64,000 nt of DNA, taken from assembly GCA_018001935.1 (NCBI GenBank), contig JAGNHB010000015.1, positions 33,429 through 97,428 of the forward strand. The letters are read 5' to 3'. A program made the position numbers and the translations under genes. Origin of the DNA: Acidobacteriota bacterium (GTDB lineage Bacteria; Acidobacteriota; JAAYUB01). Numbering within the stretch: position 1 is the stretch's first letter; each line of letters opens with the position of its first letter. Positions 32,385 to 41,076 of the stretch are shown in pieces. The notes under the pieces were generated by a model. The model ran no database searches and was not told the DNA's origin. It saw nothing but the letters and a program-made list of their open reading frames with translations.

Positions 32385-33617
32385 TTACTTCGACGGTTCG
32401 GCCGGCTTGGGGGCCGGCGCCGGGGCGGGGGTCGGAACCGGAGCGGGTGCCGGGGTCACGGCCTTCGCGGGCGCCGGGGTCGGGGTCACGGGGCGGGGGA
32501 CCCTCGCCTCCGCGGGACCGGAGTGAGCCGGGGGAGGGGCCGGCTTCGGAAAGTAGACGTCGTTGTAAACCACGGGGACCGCCTTCTGGATGGCATCCAC
32601 GGCCTGTTTCTGCTTGTCGGCGCGGAGCATGTTCTCGATCTCCATCCGGACCTCGTCGATGGACTTGGTCTTCTTCTCCGTCACCTTGATGATGTGCCAG
32701 CCGAACGGGGTCTTGACGGGGGCCCCGATCTCGCCGACACCGAGGGTGAAGGCGACCTTCTCGAAGTCGGGGACCATCCGCCCCCGGGAGAACAGGCCCA
32801 GGTCCCCGCCCTTGGCGGCCGAAGACTTGTCGTAGGACTCCGCGGTGGCGATGGCGGCGAAGTCGGCCCCGGGCGTCGTCACGATCTTGTAGATCTCGTC
32901 GGCCTTGGCCTTGGCTTCCTCGTCGGTCAGTTCCTTCTTGCCCTCTGGAAGGGCCCCCGGGCCGCCCTTGGCGCGGATCAGGATGTGCGAGGCGCGGATC
33001 TCCTCGTAGCGGGCCTTGTTCTGGTCGTAGTAGGCCTGGACTTCCTCCAGGGGGATGGTGACCGTCTCCTGCACCTTCTGGACCAGGCTCTGCGCCAGGG
33101 TCTGCTCGGCGGAAGCCCAAAGGCGGCTCTTGACGACGGGGTCCTCGTCCAGCTTGCGGCGGCGGGCCTCGTCGGCCAGGATGATCATGTTGGCGATGTT
33201 CTCGGCCAGGGATCGGCGGCTGTTGACGGTGATCATGGCCCGCGACCGGGCCGGGATCATGTTCAGGAACTGCTCGAAGTCGGTCACGGTGTACTTCCGC
33301 TCGCCGATGGAGAGGACCACGGTGTCCTTCGGCAGCTTGCTCCCCGGGTCCTCCTGGGGCGGCGGGACGGTGGAGGGCGGCATCATGGGCATCGGCTGGG
33401 GGGCGCCCGAGGACGGCTGGGGGGCCGGAACGGGCTTGGGCGTCTCGGCGGGCTTTTCGCCGCCCGTGGTCTTCGCGGGGGCGGCGGCGACCGTGGCGTC
33501 CTTCGGGGTCACCGTGGGCTGCTTGGCCTTGGTTTCCTCCGCCGCGACCGACAGCGTGAAGAGGGCTGCCAGGAAGATCAGGGTCGTCGTCAGGCGTGCT
33601 GCGATGGATCGGTTCAT
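32385..33617 (-). CDS. Exported parvulin-type peptidyl-prolyl isomerase
   Basis: A 410-residue foldase of the PrsA/SurA type. Signal peptide (LTTTLIFLAALFTLSVAAEE), a Pro-rich linker, an N-terminal chaperone-like helical domain (DTVVLSIGERKYTVTDFEQF, then the SRRSLAENIANMIILADEA helix), a parvulin domain (EIRASHILIRAKGG, FAAIATAESYDKSSAAKGGDLG, FSRGRMVPDFEKVAF, VKTPFGWHIIKV), and a C-terminal Pro/Ala tail of PAPAP units. It assists folding of secreted or outer-membrane proteins. ATG 33617 follows AAGGAG. The longer upstream frame is a shadow of the peptidase gene. Confidence 0.92.
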   Translation of the reverse strand: MNRSIAARLTTTLIFLAALFTLSVAAEETKAKQPTVTPKDATVAAAPAKTTGGEKPAETPKPVPAPQPSSGAPQPMPMMPPSTVPPPQEDPGSKLPKDTVVLSIGERKYTVTDFEQFLNMIPARSRAMITVNSRRSLAENIANMIILADEARRRKLDEDPVVKSRLWASAEQTLAQSLVQKVQETVTIPLEEVQAYYDQNKARYEEIRASHILIRAKGGPGALPEGKKELTDEEAKAKADEIYKIVTTPGADFAAIATAESYDKSSAAKGGDLGLFSRGRMVPDFEKVAFTLGVGEIGAPVKTPFGWHIIKVTEKKTKSIDEVRMEIENMLRADKQKQAVDAIQKAVPVVYNDVYFPKPAPPPAHSGPAEARVPRPVTPTPAPAKAVTPAPAPVPTPAPAPAPKPAEPSK

Positions 33618-33688
33618 GGGTGACACTCCTTGTGCGTTGTTTGAATTGGGGTTGCCGGCTTCCGGATCCCGGTCTGCCGGACGATCGT

Positions 33689-34870
33689 TCATTTTACCAG
33701 CCAGAGGTCCCGTTGAAAAGAGGAGATGAACTCCCCTCCCCCCGGGGTGACGATGATCATCTCCTCCACCGTGGCGACACCGTGCCCCGCGATGGGGACC
33801 CGGGGCTCCAGGGTGAAGACCTGCCCTTCCTCGATCTTCTGCCACGGGACCTGGCCGTAGCGTTCCCACCTCGGGCAGAAGAGGACGCCGCCGTCGTGGG
33901 CGGAGCGTCCGACCTGGTGACCCAGGGCGTGGGGGTACTCGGGAAATCCCCGGGAAACGATGAGGGACCGGGCCACGTCGTCCACCACCCAGCCCTCGAC
34001 CCCGGGCCGGGCCGCTTTCGCCGCCTCGGCGATGGCGTCCACCACCGCCCGGAAGCCTTCCTCCACCTCGGGCGGGGCCGTCTCCTCCCCCTCGCGGCAG
34101 ACGTACCACGTCCGCTGCAGGTCGGAGCAGTAGTCGTCGATCCGGAGCCCGAAGTCCATGTTCATGACGTCCCCCCGCTCGACGGGGCGGTCCGAGGGGC
34201 CGGTGTGGGCCTCGCCGGCCCGGGGGACCCCCGTGAAGCAGGACGGGCAGTGATCGGTGGACCAGGCCGGCTCGAAGCCGCGCTCCCGGGTCATGGCGGT
34301 CAAACGGTCGGCGATCTGCCGCTCCGTGAGCCCCGGGCGCAGGTGCTCGCAGAGGTCGCGGTAGAGCCGCTCGGTTTCCTCCACGACCCGCTTCAGGCGG
34401 CGGATCTCCTCGGGGGTCTTGCGACCCCGCAGGGCGGCGACGACGGCCTCGGAAGAACAGAACCGTCCCGCCCAGGGGGTACCCGCCAGCAGCTTCTCCA
34501 GCTGGAGGAACATGCCGTGGGTCAGCCCGTCGGCCAGGCAGTTGTCCAGGGACCAGTTCAGGGCAATGGAGGCGGGATTCAGCTCACCGAGCACCTGCAG
34601 GAGCGAATCGCGGATGCCGCCCACGTAGGGGACGATGCGCTGGTAGTGCCCTTTCTTCTCGACCTCCGCGGTGTCCAGGCTCCCCAGAATGGCCACCGTC
34701 TCTCCCGACCGGTGGATGCAGAACGCGGACTGCCACGTGCAGCCCGAGCCTACCACCAGGTCCATGGAGGGGTCCCGGTTGGTGCCGGACTCCCGCACGA
34801 AGACGAGCCACAGGTCAATGTTCAGCTCGTCCAGAATCCCCGCCGCCTGCGCGATCTTTTCCCGGATCAT
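33689..34870 (-). CDS. M24-family metallopeptidase (Xaa-Pro dipeptidase-like)
   Basis: A 393-residue cytosolic peptidase with a creatinase-like N-terminal domain and the pita-bread catalytic domain. Metal ligands: the two Asp in MNMDFGLRIDDYCSDLQRTW, His in HALGHQVGRSAHD, Glu in FTLEPRVPI and Glu in ATVEEMI. It removes N-terminal residues before proline or cleaves Xaa-Pro dipeptides. No signal peptide. The end lies 71 bases upstream of the foldase start on the same strand. Confidence 0.9.
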   Translation of the reverse strand: MIREKIAQAAGILDELNIDLWLVFVRESGTNRDPSMDLVVGSGCTWQSAFCIHRSGETVAILGSLDTAEVEKKGHYQRIVPYVGGIRDSLLQVLGELNPASIALNWSLDNCLADGLTHGMFLQLEKLLAGTPWAGRFCSSEAVVAALRGRKTPEEIRRLKRVVEETERLYRDLCEHLRPGLTERQIADRLTAMTRERGFEPAWSTDHCPSCFTGVPRAGEAHTGPSDRPVERGDVMNMDFGLRIDDYCSDLQRTWYVCREGEETAPPEVEEGFRAVVDAIAEAAKAARPGVEGWVVDDVARSLIVSRGFPEYPHALGHQVGRSAHDGGVLFCPRWERYGQVPWQKIEEGQVFTLEPRVPIAGHGVATVEEMIIVTPGGGEFISSFQRDLWLVK

Positions 34871-34884
34871 GTCTGCGCCTCCTC

Positions 34885-34998
34885 TGGGACAGTCATTTTT
34901 GCGACCTTGTCAATTCTAAACTCTTCGTTCGTGTGGTTCGTGTGGTTCGTGGTTCAATTCCCGTATCTTTAGTGTATTTCGTGTATTTCGTGGTTCCC
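34885..34998. repeat. Phrase-like repeats between the M24 and decarboxylase genes
   Basis: Contains ATTTTTGCGACCTTG (related to the CGCAAAAAGTC phrase), then GTGTGGTTC units repeated at 34929-34950 and GTGTATTTC units at 34971-34992. No coding content. Confidence 0.5.
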
Positions 34999-35006
34999 CC
35001 TCCGGT

Positions 35007-36584
35007 TCATCCGGCCTGGGTTTCACCGCGGGAGCCGGCCCCCGCCTCCGGTCTCCCCGCGGCGCCGTCCCCGCTTCCCCGGTCGGATTCCTCCCGGACC
35101 AGGCGGGCCAGGTAGGCGAGGAGTTCCTCCACGTCCTCGGCGCGGGTCCGGTAGTTCTGGAAGTTCACCCGGAGGGCGAGGGCGCGGCCCCCGAGGCGGG
35201 TCCGGGAGATCCAGAAGCGCCCCTCGCGGTCGATCCGCTCGTGGATCCGCCGGTTGAAGTCGTCCAGGGCCTCCTCGTCGTTCTTGATCGACGCGGGCCG
35301 GGCCCGGAAACACACGATGCCCAGGTCGGGGTCGTGGAACAGCTGCATCACGGGGTCCTTCCGCAGGGCGTCCGCCAGGCGGCGCGCGAAACGCAGGTTC
35401 CGGCTCACCACCTCGGCGTAGTACCGGCGGCCCAGGAAACGGAGGGTCATCCACAACTTGAGGGCCTTGAAATTCCGGGACCCCTGGAGCCCGTACTCGT
35501 AGAAGTCGGTGTGCCGGCCGTCTTCCCGCTTCTGCTCCATGTAGTAGTGCGGCTTCGTCGCGAACCCAGAACGAAGGTCCTCGCCGCTGCGCACCAGGAA
35601 GGCCGCGCACTCGAAGGGGACGAAGAACCACTTGTGGGGGTCCAGGGTGACCGAGTCGGCCCTCCCGATGCCGTCGAAACGGCCGCGAACGCCGGGGGCC
35701 AGGAGCGCGGCCCCCCCGTAGGCGGCATCGACGTGAAACCAGGCGCCGAACTCGGCGGCGATGTCGGCCAGCGGGTCCAGGGGGTCGATGGAACCGGTGT
35801 TGGTGCTCCCCGCGATGCCGACGACGCAGCCGGGGACGATCCCCTGGGCGCAGTCGGACTCCATCAGGCGCCGGAGCGCCTCCGGGTCCACCCGGTAGCG
35901 GTCGTCCACCGGGGCCAGCCGCAGGAAGCGGGTGCCCATCCCGAGGAAATCCATCCCCTTCTCGAAGGAGTAGTGGACCTCTTCGGAAGCGTAGACGGCC
36001 ACGGGGTACTCCAAGCCCCACAGGCCGTCCTCGGCGACCTGTTTCCCCATGGCCCGGGCCCGGGCGAGCTTGAGGGCCATGATGTTGGCCGTGGAACCCC
36101 CGCTCACCAGGATGCCGAAGGCCGTCCGGGACGGCAGGCCCGCCAGCCGGCAGAGCTCGTCCACGACGGCGAGTTCCACTTCCACCCCGGCGGGGCTCTG
36201 GTTCCACAGGGAGCAATTCTGGTTGAAGGCCGCGGCCAGCATGTCGGCGAAGATCGCGGGGAGGGCGGGAGGCGGGTTCATCATCCCCAGGTAGCGGGGG
36301 GAGGCCACCCGGGTCAGGCCCGGCATCACCACCCGCTCGACCTCCCCGAGGAGTTCGTCGAGGCCGGCGCCCGTTTCCGGGAAGGCCCCGCGGGAGAGGG
36401 GCTCGAAGTCGCCCGGCTCCGCCTGCGGGTGGACGGGGTTGTCTCCCAGGGACCCCCAGTAGGACAGCAGGGTGTCCAGGAAACGGTTCCCCATCTCCCG
36501 GATCCTCGCCGGGTCGTCCGGGAGGCTTTCGTCCATTCGGATATCGTTCGGCCGGGCCCCAACGCCCGGATCGTCTTCTTTCAC
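35007..36584 (-). CDS. PLP-dependent amino acid decarboxylase (group II)
   Basis: A 525-residue decarboxylase related to aromatic-L-amino-acid and glutamate decarboxylases. PLP lysine in TLDPHKWFFVPFECA; cofactor contacts in SGGSTANIMALKLAR and WFHVDAAYGGAALL; substrate-region blocks SPRYLGMMNPPP and NQSPAGVEVELAVVDEL near the N-terminus. The last 30 residues are a disordered Gly/Ser/Arg tail. The substrate cannot be read from sequence by eye. GTG 36584 is five bases after GAGG; an internal ATG at 36536 lacks a ribosome binding site. A TATAAT (36626-36631, minus) lies upstream. Confidence 0.88.
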   Translation of the reverse strand: MKEDDPGVGARPNDIRMDESLPDDPARIREMGNRFLDTLLSYWGSLGDNPVHPQAEPGDFEPLSRGAFPETGAGLDELLGEVERVVMPGLTRVASPRYLGMMNPPPALPAIFADMLAAAFNQNCSLWNQSPAGVEVELAVVDELCRLAGLPSRTAFGILVSGGSTANIMALKLARARAMGKQVAEDGLWGLEYPVAVYASEEVHYSFEKGMDFLGMGTRFLRLAPVDDRYRVDPEALRRLMESDCAQGIVPGCVVGIAGSTNTGSIDPLDPLADIAAEFGAWFHVDAAYGGAALLAPGVRGRFDGIGRADSVTLDPHKWFFVPFECAAFLVRSGEDLRSGFATKPHYYMEQKREDGRHTDFYEYGLQGSRNFKALKLWMTLRFLGRRYYAEVVSRNLRFARRLADALRKDPVMQLFHDPDLGIVCFRARPASIKNDEEALDDFNRRIHERIDREGRFWISRTRLGGRALALRVNFQNYRTRAEDVEELLAYLARLVREESDRGSGDGAAGRPEAGAGSRGETQAG

Positions 36585-36702
36585 GTTCCCCTCGTCGCCG
36601 GCGGGTCCGAGCCGCCGGGCCGCTCATTATACATCACAAGCCTGTAGCAAAAGCCCAAAAAGAGGGTTAAAATATGCGGCAATGTCGATGGGGTGAACGG
36701 GA

Positions 36703-39126
36703 ATGCCACGGGACGACGAAAAGGAAACAGGGCGTGAGACGGCCCGGGTCGGGGCCGACGACCCGACCGCCATGATGGACCGGACGCTTCCGCTCGAGCC
36801 CGGTGCGGACGGCGGGACCCTGGCGATGACCCTCGACGACGGGGAAGGCCTTCCCCGAACCTTCCGGCCGGGGGAACTCGTCGCGGGGCGTTACCGGGTC
36901 GCCCGTTTCATCGGGCGGGGCGGCGTGGGCGAGGTCTACGAGGTGGAGGACGAGGAGCTGCACGGGCGGCTCGCGCTGAAAACCCTCCGGGCCGACACCG
37001 CCGGCGCCGAAGCCGTGGGGCGCTTCAAGCGGGAGATCCAGCTGGCCCGTCGGGTCACCCACCCCAACATTTGCCGCATCTATGACATGGGTTACCACGA
37101 TTTTTCGCCGGAGCCGCCCGGGCCCGGTCGACGGGTCGCCTTCCTGACCATGGAACTGCTCCGGGGCGAGTCGCTGACCGACCTGGTCCGCCGGCGGGGA
37201 AGGCTCCGGACCCCGGAAGCCCTCCCCATCATCCGGGAACTGGCCGCCGCCCTGGACGCCGCCCATGCCACCGGGATCGTCCACCGGGACTTCAAGGGCG
37301 CCAACGTGATCCTCGCGGAGGGGCCCTCCGGGACCCGGGCGGTGGTCACCGATTTCGGGCTGGCCCGCACCGTGGAAGGCGCCGATGCCTCGCTCACCTT
37401 CAAGACCTGCCAGAGCAGCGTGCTGGGCACCCCGGCCTACATCTCGCCGGAGCAGCTTGACGGCAGCCCCGTCACCCCCGCGGCGGACCTCTACGCCCTG
37501 GGCGTCGTCATCTACGAGATGGTGACGGGTCGGCTCCCCTTCACCGGGGACACGCCGGTGGCCACCATGGTCAAGCGGCTGGTGGAGCCGCCCGAGCCCC
37601 CCCGGCTGCACGTTCCCGAGCTGGACCCCCTGTGGGAGTCCGTCCTGCTCCGGTGCCTGCAGAAAGACCCCCGCCGGCGGTTCCAGCGGGCGGGAGCGGT
37701 GGTGGAAGCCCTGGAAGGGAGGCGCCCGGTGCCCGCCGATGCCGACACCGAGGTGATCCCCCGGCCGGGACCGCCCGCAGCGGCGACGGTCGCGGCGCGT
37801 CCCGCCCCCGGCCCCCGGCCGCCCGCCCCGGCAACCGGCCGCCGTCTCCCGTGGCGGGTGATCCTCCCGGTGCTCGCCCTCGTCCTGGCCGGCGGCGCCG
37901 CCCTGGTGTGGATCGGCGGGATCGCGGGAAACCGGGGGCCGGAGCCCGCCCCGGTCCCGCCCCCGGCCCTGCCCCCCGCACCGCCGGCCGCGGCGGTCCC
38001 CGCACCCGCCCCGGTGACGGCCGCGACTCCCGCCCCCCCGGCCGCCCCGGCGGTTTCCCCCGGGGCCGCGATTTCCCCCGGGGCCGCGGCGTCGCCCGCC
38101 CCCGTCGTCCCCGCTCCACCGGTCACGGCGGCCGAAACGACCCCGCCACCGCCTCCCGCGGCAGACCCGGCCGCGGACGCCGAAGCGAAGGCCGCCGAGG
38201 CGGGGAACGCCCTGTCCGCCGGTCGGACGGCGGAAGCCGCCCGCCTCTTCGGCGAAGCCGGTGACCGCTTCGAGAAAGCCGGGAAAAAACAGCGGGCCCT
38301 GCAGGTGCGGCTGAACCAGGCCGAGGCCGACTACCGGCTGGGAAACCTCCACGCGGCCTACGACCGGGCTCGCCTGGTGCTCCACGCCGCCCGCGCGGGC
38401 GCTTTCCCCCGCGAGCGTTCCGGGGCCCTCCTCTGGCAGGGGTGGTCGCTGCTGAGCCGGGGAATGCTCGCCGACGCCGAGCGGGCGTTCGCGGAGTCGC
38501 TCGACGCCGCCCCCGACGGCGTCGCCAAGGCCGCCGCCCGTCTGGGGAAGGCCGCCGTGACCGTCTACCGGAACCGCCCGGACGAGGCGGCGGCCATGGC
38601 CGAAACGCTCGTGGGCGAGTTCCGCCGGCTCAACCGCCCCGCGGACGAGGCGCTCGCCGGCGCCCTCCTGGCCCACGCCCGCCTCCAGGCCCGGAAGGCG
38701 GAGCCCGCCCGGGCCGCCGTGGACGCCGCCACCGCCGCCGCCCGGGGACAGGACCTGTACACCCGGCTGTCCGTGATGATCATCGAGGCGGCCGTGCGCG
38801 GCGCCGCCAAGCTCGAATCCGTCTACCTCGATCGCATGGACGCTCTCATGCGGCGGGCCGCGGCCTCGGGTTTCGTCGGGCTCAAGCTCCAGGCGCAGCT
38901 CCTGAAGGCCTACCTGGCCCTGGGGATGAAACAGCCCCTCAAGGCCCTGGAGGCGCTCAAGGGGCTCGAGTCCGAGGCCCTCTCCCGCTCCTTCGGCCTC
39001 GTTACCCTCCAACTGGCGGCGCTCCGGGAAAAGGCCCTCCGCGCCGCGCCCACGGAAAACTCCCCGACCGACCGCACCGACCCCGCCCCTCCGGGCCGGG
39101 TCCGACCCCGACCCTTCCGCCGGTGA
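36703..39126 (+). CDS. Transmembrane Ser/Thr protein kinase with helical-repeat outer domain
   Basis: An 807-residue PknB-type kinase. Gly loop GRGGVGEVYE (71-80), catalytic Lys93 in LALKTL, HRD at 194-196 (VHRDFKGANVIL, with Phe in place of the usual Leu), DFG at 217-219, and GTPAYISPEQL. A Pro/Ala-rich linker leads to one transmembrane segment (about 382-405, ILPVLALVLAGGAALVWIG), then a very Pro/Ala-rich stretch and a helical region with TPR-like repeats (for example AEAGNALSAGRTAEAARLFGEA, KAAARLGKAAVTVYRN). The outer repeats probably sense or bind a partner. Single gene with no adjacent phosphatase; a TAAAAT (36668-36673) may be its -10 box. Confidence 0.9.
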   Translation: MPRDDEKETGRETARVGADDPTAMMDRTLPLEPGADGGTLAMTLDDGEGLPRTFRPGELVAGRYRVARFIGRGGVGEVYEVEDEELHGRLALKTLRADTAGAEAVGRFKREIQLARRVTHPNICRIYDMGYHDFSPEPPGPGRRVAFLTMELLRGESLTDLVRRRGRLRTPEALPIIRELAAALDAAHATGIVHRDFKGANVILAEGPSGTRAVVTDFGLARTVEGADASLTFKTCQSSVLGTPAYISPEQLDGSPVTPAADLYALGVVIYEMVTGRLPFTGDTPVATMVKRLVEPPEPPRLHVPELDPLWESVLLRCLQKDPRRRFQRAGAVVEALEGRRPVPADADTEVIPRPGPPAAATVAARPAPGPRPPAPATGRRLPWRVILPVLALVLAGGAALVWIGGIAGNRGPEPAPVPPPALPPAPPAAAVPAPAPVTAATPAPPAAPAVSPGAAISPGAAASPAPVVPAPPVTAAETTPPPPPAADPAADAEAKAAEAGNALSAGRTAEAARLFGEAGDRFEKAGKKQRALQVRLNQAEADYRLGNLHAAYDRARLVLHAARAGAFPRERSGALLWQGWSLLSRGMLADAERAFAESLDAAPDGVAKAAARLGKAAVTVYRNRPDEAAAMAETLVGEFRRLNRPADEALAGALLAHARLQARKAEPARAAVDAATAAARGQDLYTRLSVMIIEAAVRGAAKLESVYLDRMDALMRRAAASGFVGLKLQAQLLKAYLALGMKQPLKALEALKGLESEALSRSFGLVTLQLAALREKALRAAPTENSPTDRTDPAPPGRVRPRPFRR

Positions 39127-39432
39127 TCCCGCCTTGTGAAAAAGGTGTGCAAAACCTTGCTAGTTTGAACATCCGGAGCAGGATATCGTAACCCCATGCG
39201 TTTTCAACAAAATTGTAACGCATTGATTTTAAGTTACTTGCAGAAATATTTCAACCGGTGCACCGTCTGCGGGTTCCGCAGACCCCGTTTTCCACAGATT
39301 TTTCCACATATCGGGTTGTCCCGTTGTTTTTCTGGAGTTCCGTGACCCCCACCCGGCGTAAACGACGCACCGGGCTTCGGGGCCCGGCGGCGGATGGATT
39401 TTGCAAATGATGCGCATTATCAAGGTGAAAGC
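39127..39432. other. AT-rich intergenic region with DnaA-box-like sites and hairpins
   Basis: Unusually AT-rich for the window. Contains ATGCGTT / AACGCAT (39196-39202, 39217-39223), a perfect hairpin GTCTGCGG-GTT-CCGCAGAC (39265-39283) followed by CCCCGTTTT, and two TTTTCCACA boxes at 39288-39296 and 39300-39308, a near match to the DnaA box TTATCCACA. It separates the kinase from mobA (convergent), so part may act as terminators. No gene seen. Confidence 0.55.
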
Positions 39433-40047
39433 TCAGCCCGGGGCGCTTCGGTGAGGGCCCTGGAGTTCGAGTGCACGCTGGTAGTCCGAAGACGAATTGA
39501 TGTTGAAGAGGGTGTGTTTCCAGAACGGGTCGCCGACCACGTCGATGACCCGGACGGGCAAGCCGGCCCAGAAGGAACGCATGCGGTGATCGCCCCGGCG
39601 GATGGCGTCCTCGACGGCGGGGAGGCAGGCCTTGCGGTAGACGCCGAAGAGGGGATGCAGGCCGTCCGCGGTGCGCAGCACGACGACCGGGGCGTCCCCC
39701 GAAATCTCCCAGAGGCGTCGCAACGACCGGGAGGTGACGAAGGGCATGTCGGCGGCCACCACCACCCCCGCCTCGGCCGCCATGGCGGCCAATCCCGCCC
39801 GGAGGCCGCCCAGGGGACCGATCCGCGGTTCGTCGCTCACGAGGCGGATGCCGGGGATCTCCGCGGCGAGACCGGGCTGGAAGGGCCCCACCACCCAGGT
39901 CTCGACCAGGGTGGCCGCCACTTCCGCCGCGATCCGGGAAAGCAGCGTCCCCTCCCCCCAGGGGAGCCGGAGCTTGTCCCGGCCCATGCGCGTGCTGTCG
40001 CCGCCGGCCAGGATGAGCCCGGCCGCCGGCAGGACATCGCTCCTCAT
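39433..40047 (-). CDS. mobA: Molybdenum cofactor guanylyltransferase
   Basis: A 204-residue nucleotidyltransferase. N-terminal GLILAGGDSTRMGRDKLRLPWG is the GTP-binding signature (given at about residues 10-31), followed by LVSDEPRIGPLGGLRAGLAA and VVVAADMPFV with the metal-binding DMP. MobA attaches GMP to molybdopterin to make bis-MGD, the cofactor of formate dehydrogenases. ATG 40047 overlaps the fdhD stop (ATGA), so the two are coupled. The context, opposite the formate dehydrogenase operon, fits. Confidence 0.92.
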   Translation of the reverse strand: MRSDVLPAAGLILAGGDSTRMGRDKLRLPWGEGTLLSRIAAEVAATLVETWVVGPFQPGLAAEIPGIRLVSDEPRIGPLGGLRAGLAAMAAEAGVVVAADMPFVTSRSLRRLWEISGDAPVVVLRTADGLHPLFGVYRKACLPAVEDAIRRGDHRMRSFWAGLPVRVIDVVGDPFWKHTLFNINSSSDYQRALELQGPHRSAPG

Positions 40048-40820
40048 GACTCCCGGACCCGCTCGGGATGGGTGTAGATGTTGCACCGCCCGGCCCGGGC
40101 GAATCCCACCAGGGTGATCCCCTGCGCCTCGGCCAGCTGGACGGCCCCGGCAGTGGGCGCCGACCGGGAAACCAGCACGGGGACCCCGGCACGGGCGGCC
40201 TTGAGAACGATGTCGCTGCTGAGCCGGCCGGTGGTGACCAGGAGGGAACCCTCGCCGGGGGGCCACCCCTCCCGCAGGGCGTGGCCGACGACCTTGTCCA
40301 CGGCGTTGTGCCGGCCGATGTCGTCGCAGGTCCGGGGGAAACGCCCGCCCGTCCACAACCCGGCGGAGTGAACGCCCCCGGTGTCCCGGAACAGTGTCGA
40401 ACTCCCGATCAGCGTCCGGACCGCCTCCAGGATTTCCCCGGCCGGGTGGCAGGCCCCGGACCGGACGGCCGGAAAGTGCCCGGTCCAGTAGGGCGAAATC
40501 CGGGAGATCCCCCGGCCGCAACCGGACGTGAACGTGCGGACCACGTCGGGCAGACTGGGGCGGTTTTTCGTCCCGAGGGCGACGGTGACGGCGTGCAGGC
40601 GGGGATTGACCGAGACCTCGCGGATGTCCGAGGGGTCGTTGAACGCGCACTCGCCGTAGAGGAAACCCAGCGCCAGTTCCTCCAGTTCCTCGGGCAGGGC
40701 CATCAGGCCGGCGACCTCCTCGCCGTCGACCCAGATCCCGATCCGGGCCTCGTTCACCAGGACGTCCCGGCAGGCCCGCAAGGCCCCTTCTGCGAACCGA
40801 ACGATGTCGTGTTCTTCCAT
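40044..40820 (-). CDS. fdhD: Formate dehydrogenase sulfurtransferase FdhD
   Basis: A 258-residue protein that passes sulfur from the cysteine desulfurase to the Mo/W-bisPGD cofactor, required for formate dehydrogenase activity. Family blocks: VNEARIGIWVDGEEV, FLYGECAFND, SGCGRGISR, RDTGGVHSAGL, CDDIGRHNAVDKVVG, TTGRLSSDIVLKAARAGVP and RSAPTAGAVQLAE. The conserved C-x-x-C loop of E. coli FdhD appears as CGRG, keeping only the first Cys. ATG 40820 is six bases after GGGAGG; the longer frame start at 40847 is not supported. It diverges from the transporter-formate dehydrogenase operon. Confidence 0.93.
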   Translation of the reverse strand: MEEHDIVRFAEGALRACRDVLVNEARIGIWVDGEEVAGLMALPEELEELALGFLYGECAFNDPSDIREVSVNPRLHAVTVALGTKNRPSLPDVVRTFTSGCGRGISRISPYWTGHFPAVRSGACHPAGEILEAVRTLIGSSTLFRDTGGVHSAGLWTGGRFPRTCDDIGRHNAVDKVVGHALREGWPPGEGSLLVTTGRLSSDIVLKAARAGVPVLVSRSAPTAGAVQLAEAQGITLVGFARAGRCNIYTHPERVRES

Positions 40821-40980
40821 GTCCCGCCTCCCGCCGAATGATAGCACCTTCCCGCCCCGGTTGCCATACCGCCCGGGCCGCTTCGGCGGGTTTGCCGCAC
40901 GGAATTCCGCCGGGACTTCAACCGGCTGTTCCGCCCCTCCCGAATCCTCCCGAATTCACGCTGAAGCGGCGTTTTTTTTA

Positions 40981-41009
40981 TTGGAATCAGGGCCGATTTT
41001 CCATACAAT
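40981..41009 (+). promoter_or_regulatory. Promoter of the formate operon
   Basis: TTGGAA (40981-40986), 17-base spacer, TACAAT (41004-41009), followed by the transporter gene 68 bases downstream. Preceded by a T run that makes the area AT-rich. Confidence 0.6.
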
Positions 41010-41076
41010 GCCCCCTCCCGGGCCCTGCAAGCGACGACCGGGAAAACACCATCCTAAATGTAACGAGGTAATGCCG

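Noticed and set aside
39127..39432. Chromosome replication origin
   Set aside because: Only two DnaA-like boxes, no dnaA, dnaN or gidA nearby, and the flanking genes are convergent.
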